Of a stretch of 35,854 nt of DNA, positions 8,264 through 15,695 are shown piece by piece. The position numbers and the translations under genes are program-made. Below the pieces are notes generated by a model. It was given only the letters and a program-made list of their open reading frames with translations. It did not search any database and had not been told where the DNA came from. The stretch spans positions 1 through 35,854 of the forward strand of contig CABUGV010000036.1 of NCBI GenBank assembly GCA_902491215.1. Reading direction: 5' to 3'. Each line of letters begins with the position of its first letter. Position 1 is the first letter of the stretch. This stretch comes from 43-108 sp001915545 (GTDB lineage Bacteria > Bacteroidota > Bacteroidia > Bacteroidales > Bacteroidaceae).

Positions 8264-8285
8264 TTTTTATCTGGAGGAATTCGTA

Positions 8286-9665
8286 ATGGAAGATAATAAT
8301 AGTAAAAAGCAGATAGGACGCCGCGATTTCATAAAGATTCTCGGAATCGCCGGTGCTGCAACAGCCGGACTTGCTTCGTGCGGCGGAGAGAATGCCGAGG
8401 AAAACAAGAAATCGTCGGGCATTAATGGAACTATGACATATCGTAGTTTCCCGAGTCTGGGCAACGACAAGGTTTCGATTCTTGGATACGGATGCATGAG
8501 ATGGCCTACAGTGCCTTCGCCTGACGGCAAGGGCGACATGATTGACCAGGAGGCTGTCAATCGTCTTGTTGACTATGCAATCGAACATGGAGTGAACTAC
8601 TTCGATACATCGCCTGTATATGTTCAGGGCTGGTCAGAGAAATCTACCGGCATTGCTCTGAAACGCCATCCGCGCGATAAATATTATGTTGCAACGAAGT
8701 TGTCAAATTTCAGCAACTGGTCGCGTGAGAATTCGATAAACATGTATAAGCAGTCGTTCAAGGAACTTCAGGTAGACTATATTGATTTTTATCTGCTGCA
8801 TTCTATCGGAAACGGCGGTATCAACATGTTCAAGGACAGATATGTCAACAACGGCATGATCGATTATCTGATGAAGGAGCGCGAGGCCGGCAGAATACGT
8901 CGTCTGGGATTCTCTTTCCATGGTTCTGTAGATGTGTTCGATGAAGTTCTGGCCATGCACGACAAGGTGCACTGGGATTTTGTGCAGATACAAATGAACT
9001 ATGTAGATTGGCGCCATGCAAAGGGCAACAATGTAAATGCTGAATATCTTTATGGCGAGCTTGAGAAACGCAATATCCCGGCAGTTATAATGGAACCTCT
9101 GCTGGGCGGACGCTTGTCGAATGTTCCTCAGCATGTGATGGAACGTCTGAAGAGGCGTGAACCTGAAAACAGCGTGGCATCGTGGGCTTTCCGTTTTGCT
9201 GGTTCGCCGAAGATGGTGCTGACCGTTTTGAGCGGAATGACATATATGGAACATCTGCAGGACAATCTGCGTACATATTCTCCTCTTGTGGAACTCGACG
9301 ATGACGAGAAGGAATTCCTGGAGGAGACTGCAAGACTGATGATTCAGTATCCTACCATACCTTGCAACGATTGCAAATATTGTATGCCTTGTCCATACGG
9401 AATAGACATTCCTGCCATACTTGTGCATTACAATAAGTGTGTCAACGAAGGCAATGTACTGGAAAATACAGAATCGGCAAATTATAAGGAGGCCCGTCGT
9501 GCATTTCTTGTCGGTTATGACCGCAGCGTCCCTAGGTTGAGACAGGCAAGCCACTGCATCGGGTGCAATCAGTGCAGCCCTCATTGTCCTCAGAATATCA
9601 ATATTCCTCGAGAGCTGCACCGTATCGATGAGTTTGTGGAGAAGTTGAAGCAGGATACGCTATGA
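8286..9665 (+). CDS. Tat-exported aldo/keto reductase lipoprotein with C-terminal ferredoxin motifs
   Basis: The start ATG at 8286 is chosen because GGAGGA lies at 8273-8278 and the frame opens directly into a signal. The product has 459 residues. RRDFIK (R12, R13) and a short hydrophobic run lead to LASC with Cys32, a Tat lipoprotein signal. The aldo/keto reductase barrel has the expected D107, Y112 (NYFDTSPVY), K138 (ATK) and H172 (LLH). The C-terminal part has two ferredoxin-like groups, C360/363/366/369 and C424/427/430/434. Fe-S aldo/keto reductases are known, but the physiological substrates are not. Export in folded form explains the need for Tat, whose subunits are encoded 580 bp downstream. 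Without periplasmic NADPH, electrons may come from the adjacent polyferredoxin; that is inference. Confidence 0.9.
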   Translation: MEDNNSKKQIGRRDFIKILGIAGAATAGLASCGGENAEENKKSSGINGTMTYRSFPSLGNDKVSILGYGCMRWPTVPSPDGKGDMIDQEAVNRLVDYAIEHGVNYFDTSPVYVQGWSEKSTGIALKRHPRDKYYVATKLSNFSNWSRENSINMYKQSFKELQVDYIDFYLLHSIGNGGINMFKDRYVNNGMIDYLMKEREAGRIRRLGFSFHGSVDVFDEVLAMHDKVHWDFVQIQMNYVDWRHAKGNNVNAEYLYGELEKRNIPAVIMEPLLGGRLSNVPQHVMERLKRREPENSVASWAFRFAGSPKMVLTVLSGMTYMEHLQDNLRTYSPLVELDDDEKEFLEETARLMIQYPTIPCNDCKYCMPCPYGIDIPAILVHYNKCVNEGNVLENTESANYKEARRAFLVGYDRSVPRLRQASHCIGCNQCSPHCPQNINIPRELHRIDEFVEKLKQDTL

Positions 9666-9726
9666 TGTCTCAGATCGGGATGAAATAAATCAAAAGAAGA
9701 AATTTTAATATTAAAAACATATTCAA

Positions 9727-10239
9727 ATGGAAGCAAAAACAGTTAAACTTTATGCTTTGCAGTATAACAGTGCAAAGACTTATCTGGTAGCAGCGTTGTT
9801 TATCTTGGGCAATATTGTCCTTCCGCAGTTGTGTCATCTCATTCCTCAAGGAGGTGTGACATGGTTGCCTATATATTTCTTCACTCTTGTCGGTGCTTAT
9901 AAGTATGGTTGGCGTGTCGGACTGCTTACGGCTTTGGCTTCGCCGCTTGTCAATTCTCTTCTTTTCGGCATGCCGGCAGTAGCTTCTTTGCCTGCAATAT
10001 TGCTTAAGTCTGTGCTTTTGGCTGTAGCTGCTGGATACGCCGCTCACCGATTCCAGAGTGCTTCACTTGTTATCCTTCTTGGAGTTGTGTGCTTCTATCA
10101 GGTGTTTGGAACACTCGGAGAATGGGCTTTGAAAGGCAGTTTTTATGATGCTGTTCAGGATTTCCGTATCGGTCTGCCTGGTATCGCTGCTCAGGTGATA
10201 GGTGGATATCTGTTTATAAACTATTTAATCCGTAAGTAA
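9727..10239 (+). CDS. ECF transporter S component-like membrane protein
   Basis: The 170-residue protein has about five hydrophobic segments (roughly 18-40, 46-62, 66-82, 86-104, 112-128 and a last one near 150-165). Its size and helix pattern match substrate-binding S components of energy-coupling factor vitamin transporters, and close Bacteroides relatives are generally labelled this way. No ATPase or T component is encoded nearby, so it would have to share a genome-encoded ECF module or work alone. The ligand is not readable. It ends one base before tatA starts, so it is almost certainly co-transcribed with tatA and tatC, an unusual partner for Tat genes. Confidence 0.65.
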   Translation: MEAKTVKLYALQYNSAKTYLVAALFILGNIVLPQLCHLIPQGGVTWLPIYFFTLVGAYKYGWRVGLLTALASPLVNSLLFGMPAVASLPAILLKSVLLAVAAGYAAHRFQSASLVILLGVVCFYQVFGTLGEWALKGSFYDAVQDFRIGLPGIAAQVIGGYLFINYLIRK

Positions 10240-10240
10240 G

Positions 10241-10456
10241 ATGTTCGGTATAGGTATGCAGGAACTGCTTCTGATAGCGATAGTCATTTTGTTGTTCTTC
10301 GGCGGCAAGAAGATACCTGAACTTATGAAGGGTTTGGGAAAAGGTGTCCGCAGTTTCAAGGACGGCATGAACGGTATTGAAGACGAAGCTTCATTGAAGT
10401 CTGATGTAAAAAAAGAAGAAAAGCAGTCTGCAGGAGATGAGCCAAAACAGCAGTAA
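10241..10456 (+). CDS. tatA: Sec-independent translocase subunit TatA
   Basis: The 71-residue protein shows the TatA/E layout: a short N-terminal membrane helix (LLLIAIVILLFF), an FGGKKIPELMKGLGKG hinge and amphipathic helix, and a charged, disordered tail. TatA forms the transient pore that moves folded twin-arginine proteins across the inner membrane. The start ATG is one base after the upstream stop and the 3' end overlaps tatC. No separate TatB is present, as in minimal TatAC systems. Confidence 0.95.
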   Translation: MFGIGMQELLLIAIVILLFFGGKKIPELMKGLGKGVRSFKDGMNGIEDEASLKSDVKKEEKQSAGDEPKQQ

Positions 10457-11225
10457 TGATACGATGATGTCCTTTTGGGACCATCTTGATGTTTTGAGGG
10501 CTTCTCTCATCAAGATGGTTCTTGCTGTAGCTGTATGCGGAATAGTGGCGTTTCTGTTCAAGGACGAATTGTTTTCCGTTGTATTGGCTCCAAAGTACGA
10601 ATCATTCATTACGTATCGTTTGCTTGCAGATGTCTTGTCTGGACTTGACATGCCTTCGATGGCCGGATTCTCAGTAAAACTGATAAACACAGGGTTGTCG
10701 GAGCAGTTTCTTATACATGTTAAAGTTGCAGTATATGCGGGGCTGATGGTTTCATCCCCGTATATACTGTACCTTATTTTTAGTTTTGTGTCTCCCGCGC
10801 TTTATGACAGCGAGCGTCGTTATTCCCTTCAGGTTGTGGGTGGCGGTTATATAATGTTCATAATCGGTGCTCTCACAAGCTATTTCATAATTTTTCCTCT
10901 TACTTTTCGCTTTTTAGGTACATATCAGGTCAGCGGTGAAGTTGAGAACATGATTACGCTGCAGTCATACATAGACACATTCATAATGATGAACCTTACA
11001 ATGGGATTGCTGTTCGAACTTCCGATAGTCTGCTGGATATTGGCAAAATTGGGATTTCTGACACCGGACTTCATGCGTCGTTACCGCCGTCATGCCATTG
11101 TTGTAATACTTATTGCCACAGCTGTGATAACTCCTACTTCTGATGTTTTCACAATGTCTCTTGTCGCAATGCCTATATGGCTTCTTTACGAAGTAAGTAT
11201 ATTGGTTGTTCCAAAAAAGAAATAA
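10437..11225 (+). CDS. tatC: Sec-independent translocase subunit TatC
   Basis: The 262-residue protein has six predicted membrane helices and the family's N-terminal SFWDHLDVLRASLIK, equivalent to the HLEELR signature, as well as SPYILYLIFSFVSPALY and the late ITPTSDVFTM region. TatC is the receptor for twin-arginine signals. The ATG at 10437 overlaps tatA by 20 bp. ATGs at 10464 and 10467 are possible alternatives, and neither start has a well-spaced ribosome site. The gene ends the cluster. The obvious local clients are the RRDFIK lipoprotein and the internal RRAFL segment of the polyferredoxin. Confidence 0.95.
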   Translation: MSQNSSNDTMMSFWDHLDVLRASLIKMVLAVAVCGIVAFLFKDELFSVVLAPKYESFITYRLLADVLSGLDMPSMAGFSVKLINTGLSEQFLIHVKVAVYAGLMVSSPYILYLIFSFVSPALYDSERRYSLQVVGGGYIMFIIGALTSYFIIFPLTFRFLGTYQVSGEVENMITLQSYIDTFIMMNLTMGLLFELPIVCWILAKLGFLTPDFMRRYRRHAIVVILIATAVITPTSDVFTMSLVAMPIWLLYEVSILVVPKKK

Positions 11226-11345
11226 TTTTTTTGCTTGGCTTTGCAGGGGTAGACCAACTATTTTTTTCAGGCTAAGTATTTGTCATTCTTTCTTTTCATT
11301 GAATATTTTTTTTCGGTTTGCATGTCTGTGTAAGTTTATTATACA

Positions 11346-11353
11346 TATCTTTG
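11346..11353 (+). promoter_or_regulatory. Promoter -7 box of the five-gene envelope operon
   Basis: TATCTTTG is a clean TAnnTTTG box. The nearest TTTG upstream (11317-11320) is 25 nt away, longer than the usual 19-21, so the promoter may be weak or assisted. It predicts a leader of about 130 nt before 11491. That leader contains a GCCAAAC/GTTTGGC hairpin (11457-11474) 16 bases before the start codon. Confidence 0.5.
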
Positions 11354-11456
11354 CACGGGATTAGTGCGAACCTGAAATATTTGTAAATCATAAAAGTTGG
11401 GTGTGATTTACTGATCTTGGGTTAAAAGCCATGTTTCCAGATGTTTAACTGATTTA

Positions 11457-11474
11457 GCCAAACTGCGGTTTGGC
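11457..11474 (+). promoter_or_regulatory. Small hairpin in the leader of the envelope operon
   Basis: Seven-bp stem GCCAAAC/GTTTGGC with a TGCG loop, ending 16 nt before the ATG at 11491. It is not followed by a T run, so it is not a terminator. It could influence translation of the first gene, but nothing more can be said. Confidence 0.35.
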
Positions 11475-11490
11475 CTGATTCATTTTTGTT

Positions 11491-12102
11491 ATGTTAAAAA
11501 AGCGAATTGTTGCGGGGTTGATTGCTTTAATGCCCGCTGCTTTGATGCAGGCTTATCCTTTACCGGACGGCAACATGCAAGTGCTTAAGGGTAGTGAGGG
11601 GTGGTTTGTCGGTACCGGTGTCGGTGCCCAATTGTATGTCGGCGACTCAGACGGGAAACAAGATTTTGGCTATCGTATTTCTGCTATGGCAGAAGTTGAT
11701 GCCGGAAAGTGGATAACTCCAACGATGGCTCTGCGTTTTCAGGCTGTAGGAGCACGTGCGACAGGCGGTTCAATCAGCGGTAAGGAAGATGCCATGAATC
11801 TGATGCATTTCCATGTTGATTTCTTGGCCGATGTTTTGGCTTTGCTTGCAAAGCGTGATGTTTCCAGTTTTTATACTCCATTGCCGTTTGTTGGTGTAGG
11901 ATTTGCAATGACAGATTTGAAGAAAAGAAATTGTGCAACTTTGACTGTCGGCCTGCTGAACAGATTCAATATTAATGAACACATAGACCTTAACCTGGAA
12001 TTGAAAGGGACTTTGCTGAGCGATAAGATGGATGGTTTTGTCGGTGGATGCAGCGGTGAAGGTACGGCCATGCTTTCCGCAGGATTTACCTATAAGTTTT
12101 AA
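11491..12102 (+). CDS. Small outer-membrane beta-barrel protein
   Basis: The 203-residue protein has a signal peptide (LIALMPAALMQA-YP) and alternating strands such as GWFVGTGVGAQLYVG, GYRISAMAEVDAGKWITPTMALRFQAVG and PLPFVGVGFAM. It ends in SAGFTYKF, the terminal aromatic typical of barrels folded by BamA. Its size suits an eight-stranded OmpA/OmpW-like barrel. It has no peptidoglycan-binding part. It is the first gene of a five-gene operon of exported proteins (gap to the next gene 21 bp). The specific function is not recognised. Confidence 0.7.
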   Translation: MLKKRIVAGLIALMPAALMQAYPLPDGNMQVLKGSEGWFVGTGVGAQLYVGDSDGKQDFGYRISAMAEVDAGKWITPTMALRFQAVGARATGGSISGKEDAMNLMHFHVDFLADVLALLAKRDVSSFYTPLPFVGVGFAMTDLKKRNCATLTVGLLNRFNINEHIDLNLELKGTLLSDKMDGFVGGCSGEGTAMLSAGFTYKF

Positions 12103-12123
12103 TTGTGATTAAGAATAGAACAT

Positions 12124-12861
12124 ATGAAAATTTTATACGGTAAAAGGATTGTTTCGGCATTGGCTGCTGTTGCATGCTGTACTTTTGTTTCTGCCCAAGA
12201 AACTGCTGATAGTGTTTCTGAACCGAAGTCTTCTGTACTTCAGAATACGGTTGAACACGTTAGTTTTAAGGACAGATGGGCGTTTAAGACAAATGCGCTG
12301 GAATGGATATTGATAACTCCTAATATTGGAGTGGAATTTGATCTTTCAAATTCTGTCTACAATAAGTGGACTCTTTCAGCACAGGTTAGATGGAATGGAG
12401 GTAGTGATCAGACCTTCAGCCCAGACTTTGACTACAGTATTTTTGATGGAAAGTTGGAGCTCAGGCGTTATTGGCGTTCAAAGCAGATGTTGAAAAAGAA
12501 CAAGAAGATGCCTAAATTCTGGCGTGCTTATTATTGGGGGGTATATGCCCAATATACAGACTATACTTTGTATTTCAAGAAAGGATACACCGGTCAATGT
12601 TATTCTGTCGGTGGCAGTATAGGATGGGAAGTTCCTTTGTACACTTTCAAGACTGGAGCTCTTGATCTTGATTTGGGCTTGAGTGCCGGTTTCATATATG
12701 GCAAATACAAGAAACGTGAAATACAGAACGGAACATCTGTTTTTGTGAAAGAGCAAGACTGGCATTTTACACCTTATCCGCTTCCGACAGAAATTCGTGT
12801 CGGACTGGTATATAGATTCCAGTCTATAAGAAATAAATATAGTAAGTCGAAGTATAATTAA
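12124..12861 (+). CDS. DUF3575 outer-membrane protein, paralogue 1
   Basis: The 245-residue protein has a signal peptide ending VSA-QE. After it come FKTNALEWILITPNIGVEF, the DUF3575 hallmark, and then barrel-like strands with GKLELRRYWRS, a YWGVYAQYTDYTLYF segment and a terminal VGLVYRFQ followed by a basic tail. DUF3575 proteins are small Bacteroidetes outer-membrane barrels often found near fimbrial and surface-assembly genes; their activity is not defined. The next gene is a shorter paralogue sharing the KTNAL-W---TPNI motif. The position as the second gene of the envelope operon supports a joint role. Confidence 0.75.
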   Translation: MKILYGKRIVSALAAVACCTFVSAQETADSVSEPKSSVLQNTVEHVSFKDRWAFKTNALEWILITPNIGVEFDLSNSVYNKWTLSAQVRWNGGSDQTFSPDFDYSIFDGKLELRRYWRSKQMLKKNKKMPKFWRAYYWGVYAQYTDYTLYFKKGYTGQCYSVGGSIGWEVPLYTFKTGALDLDLGLSAGFIYGKYKKREIQNGTSVFVKEQDWHFTPYPLPTEIRVGLVYRFQSIRNKYSKSKYN

Positions 12862-12872
12862 TCCGGAGAGAG

Positions 12873-13421
12873 ATGAAAGTAAAAAAAATGTTCAAATTGC
12901 TGTGTGCAATCATGCTGTGCTGTTTTCCTCTTGCCGGGTATTCTCAGCTGGCTTCTGTCAAGACAAATGCTCTGCTTTGGGGAAATCTTACACCGAATAT
13001 ATCATTCGAACTGGTAACGTCTAAACGTGTGTCATTGGAAGGTTCTTTATTTTATACTTTGTCGCAGACTCCTACGGATTGTCGTTTCCATGGAGCAGAA
13101 GCCGAAGTTCGCTATTGGATTTCAGGACGTGCAATGACTCAGTTGTTTGTTGGACTTTCTGTTGCCGGAATTCGATATGAGTATACATCTGACAAGGATA
13201 TGCATCATCAAGGCGATGCTGCAGGTCCTGGTATAGTGCTTGGATACGCCTTGCCTCTTAGTCGTCATTGGAATATAGAGTTTGCAGGAGGCGTAGGTGT
13301 ATACTGGTTCCGCGAGAGACGTTATGAATTGAGTGAATATGATAGTTCATTGCCGTACAATGAGTCTGGCCGGAAATTTCTTCCGACGAAACTGACAGTG
13401 TCGGCTGCTTACACATTTTAA
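12873..13421 (+). CDS. DUF3575 outer-membrane protein, paralogue 2
   Basis: The 182-residue protein has a signal peptide (LLCAIMLCCFPLAGYS-Q) and then SVKTNALLWGNLTPNISFEL, the same opening motif as the gene 11 bp upstream. Later features are GAEAEVRYWISGRA, WNIEFAGGVGVYWFRERRYE and a terminal TVSAAYTF. The ATG at 12873 follows a purine-rich GGAGAGAG; an internal ATG at 12888 would also leave the signal peptide intact. The two paralogues probably arose by local duplication and then diverged in length. Function unknown. Confidence 0.75.
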   Translation: MKVKKMFKLLCAIMLCCFPLAGYSQLASVKTNALLWGNLTPNISFELVTSKRVSLEGSLFYTLSQTPTDCRFHGAEAEVRYWISGRAMTQLFVGLSVAGIRYEYTSDKDMHHQGDAAGPGIVLGYALPLSRHWNIEFAGGVGVYWFRERRYELSEYDSSLPYNESGRKFLPTKLTVSAAYTF

Positions 13422-13433
13422 TTAATATTGAAA

Positions 13434-15680
13434 ATGGTAGAATCGAATAAGTTTTCTCTGTTGCGGTTCTTTGCTGTGCTGCTGTTGCTGTTCGGTTGTT
13501 TTACATCTGTTTTTGCTCAACGGATGATAAAAGTGACCGGTACGGTATATAACACAGCCAATCCGCGACACAAGGTGCCGTTTACTCATGCTGCAGTTAT
13601 GGTGTACGGATGTAAAACTGTTGCAGAAGGTGAGGATATTAAGGCAAAAATTGACAGTCTTGGCGAATTGACTCTTATTACAGACAATATTACAGAAATT
13701 GACAAGAACGGATACTATGAGATTCTTGTTCCTGACAACGGTGCTATTGTTTTTAAACCGGATATGGGCAAATGTGTTATAGAACGTGTCAATAATCGTA
13801 TGCAGATTGATGTCGGCATTGATGACGGTAATCCTCTGGACCAGGTGACTGTAACCGGTATCAGAAAGGAAATTATGCCCGAACCTAAGAATTCTCGTCT
13901 TGTAGGTAATCGTTTTTTTCCATTTAATATTTTTGTAATCCCTTCGCATAATGGAAACAGTTATTCCAGATTAATAATTCAGCCTTATGTTCTGGATTGC
14001 AACAGCGGTGATACTATCGCTTTTTGTAAACCTTTGGTTTACGATGGAAAAGAGTTTCATCGTACGCAGGACCGTATGATGGGATATGATCTTAAACGTG
14101 ATCCGTTGGCGAAATTTGTGAATCCGCTTCCTCTCAGTACAGAACGTATGGATATTGAATGGAGCGATACTGTTCTGGTGAAGGATCCAAATGGAACTTA
14201 CAGCTGTTATGCCGATTTTTGTATTGAAGAATACGGAGGAATATCATACAGAAAGACACATCAGGTGAATACTTGTATGAACAAGCGTCCAATGCGTTTC
14301 CTTGAATATTCATTCATGTACAAGAATCTTGATTTTGATGATTATAAAGAAACTCCGCAAGTAGAAAAACGTAATACGGCCGATAAGGTCTCCTTGACAT
14401 TTGCTGTAAACTCTGACAGGCTTACCGATACTCCGGAAAATCATCTTAAGCTTGAGCAGATACGTGAGAAACTTAAGGCAATTGTGAATGAACCAGGTGC
14501 TATGCTTAGGGAATTTCATGTGAATGGTGTTGCTTCACCAGAAGGACGTTATACATCTAACCTCCGTCTGGCCGAGAGGAGAATGAAGAGGATTCAGAAT
14601 GAGATAACTTCAATTCTGCCCCGCAGTGTTCTTGCTAGAGTTTATCAGAATCCGCAGGCTAGAGTGGCTTCGTGGAGTGAAGTTGTGGAACTTCTTAAAC
14701 GTAATGGTCACGTTGCAGAGGCTGAGGAAGTTCAGAGTTGCATGGACCGTGTTCCGAACAATTTCGACCGTCAGAGCAATATCATGAAATCTCTCCCTTT
14801 TTATAGGGAACTGATAATCCCTTGTTTGGAAGAACTCCGTCAGGTTGAATATCTTTGTCAATATGACATATATCGTGAACCAACGGATGAAGAAGTTCTT
14901 GCGGATTATCATGCTTATGGTTTGGAACATGATTACACAAGGTATGAATATTGGAGACTTTTCCAATCTTTGACGGACGATAAAGAATTGGAACTTTTGG
15001 CTAAAAAAGCCTATGAAGTTTCGCTGGAGCAGAACAATCCGTGGATATTGGCCGGAAATATATTGGCTGCGCAGTATTTGAAACGTGATACATTCGACAC
15101 GCGTATATTGGAACCTTTCATTGATAGAAGTGTGAGCCGTGTGAATTTTGAACGTAGAAATGTTAATACCGGTCGTCTGGAAATTATCAATCCTGATGCT
15201 GTAATAGTCAATCAGCTGTGTATGTATATTAAAGCAGGTGATTTTGAACAGGCCAGCATTATGGTTAAGATTCTTCCTGATTTGAAGGAGTATGAATTGA
15301 TGAAGGCCTATGCCCTGGCTCTTGGTGGATATTTCCAAGGTGGAAATACTCCCGAAGAAAAAGAACGTGCTAAGCAGACTTTTGATGTGGTAAAGAATTC
15401 TTCACCTCGTAACAAGGTTATTATGTATCTGGCGCTCGAAACTCGTTTGGGTGATATGCAGGCCGAGAAGGCTCTGGAAGACTTGCCGCAGAATGAAGCT
15501 TTGACTTGGTATCTTAAGGCTACAGTGGCTGCTCGAAAAGGCGAGGCCGGATTTAATGATGCGATACAAGCTCTGTCTGCTTGTTTCAAGTTGGATGAGA
15601 GTTTTATTGTAATTGCACAGAATGATGGAGAATTCGACAAGGATATAGTTGATACCGCATTGGATATGTATAAATTTTAA
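13434..15680 (+). CDS. Large exported protein with OmpA-like motif and helical repeats
   Basis: The ATG at 13434 is preferred over an in-frame TTG at 13428. The product has 748 residues with a signal peptide ending VFA-Q. The first 120 residues after it resemble a carboxypeptidase-regulatory-type beta domain (IKVTGTVYNT). Around residues 320-385 is VSLTFAVNSDRL, then FHVNGVASPEGRYTSNLRLAERR, which matches the peptidoglycan-binding OmpA C-terminal pattern (G-aSPEG-y--N--LaerR). The remaining 350 residues are helix-rich, look like degenerate TPR units (LAGNILAAQYL, LMKAYALALGGYF, ALTWYLKATVAARKGE) and end at MYKF. It could tie the operon's barrels to the cell wall. Not recognised beyond these features. 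Confidence 0.65.
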   Translation: MVESNKFSLLRFFAVLLLLFGCFTSVFAQRMIKVTGTVYNTANPRHKVPFTHAAVMVYGCKTVAEGEDIKAKIDSLGELTLITDNITEIDKNGYYEILVPDNGAIVFKPDMGKCVIERVNNRMQIDVGIDDGNPLDQVTVTGIRKEIMPEPKNSRLVGNRFFPFNIFVIPSHNGNSYSRLIIQPYVLDCNSGDTIAFCKPLVYDGKEFHRTQDRMMGYDLKRDPLAKFVNPLPLSTERMDIEWSDTVLVKDPNGTYSCYADFCIEEYGGISYRKTHQVNTCMNKRPMRFLEYSFMYKNLDFDDYKETPQVEKRNTADKVSLTFAVNSDRLTDTPENHLKLEQIREKLKAIVNEPGAMLREFHVNGVASPEGRYTSNLRLAERRMKRIQNEITSILPRSVLARVYQNPQARVASWSEVVELLKRNGHVAEAEEVQSCMDRVPNNFDRQSNIMKSLPFYRELIIPCLEELRQVEYLCQYDIYREPTDEEVLADYHAYGLEHDYTRYEYWRLFQSLTDDKELELLAKKAYEVSLEQNNPWILAGNILAAQYLKRDTFDTRILEPFIDRSVSRVNFERRNVNTGRLEIINPDAVIVNQLCMYIKAGDFEQASIMVKILPDLKEYELMKAYALALGGYFQGGNTPEEKERAKQTFDVVKNSSPRNKVIMYLALETRLGDMQAEKALEDLPQNEALTWYLKATVAARKGEAGFNDAIQALSACFKLDESFIVIAQNDGEFDKDIVDTALDMYKF

Positions 15681-15695
15681 CAGTCAGAAACAGCA

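Noticed and set aside
8703..9620. Minus-strand open frame of 305 codons inside the aldo/keto reductase gene
   Set aside because: It is antisense to a gene with intact catalytic and Fe-S motifs and has no recognisable protein features.
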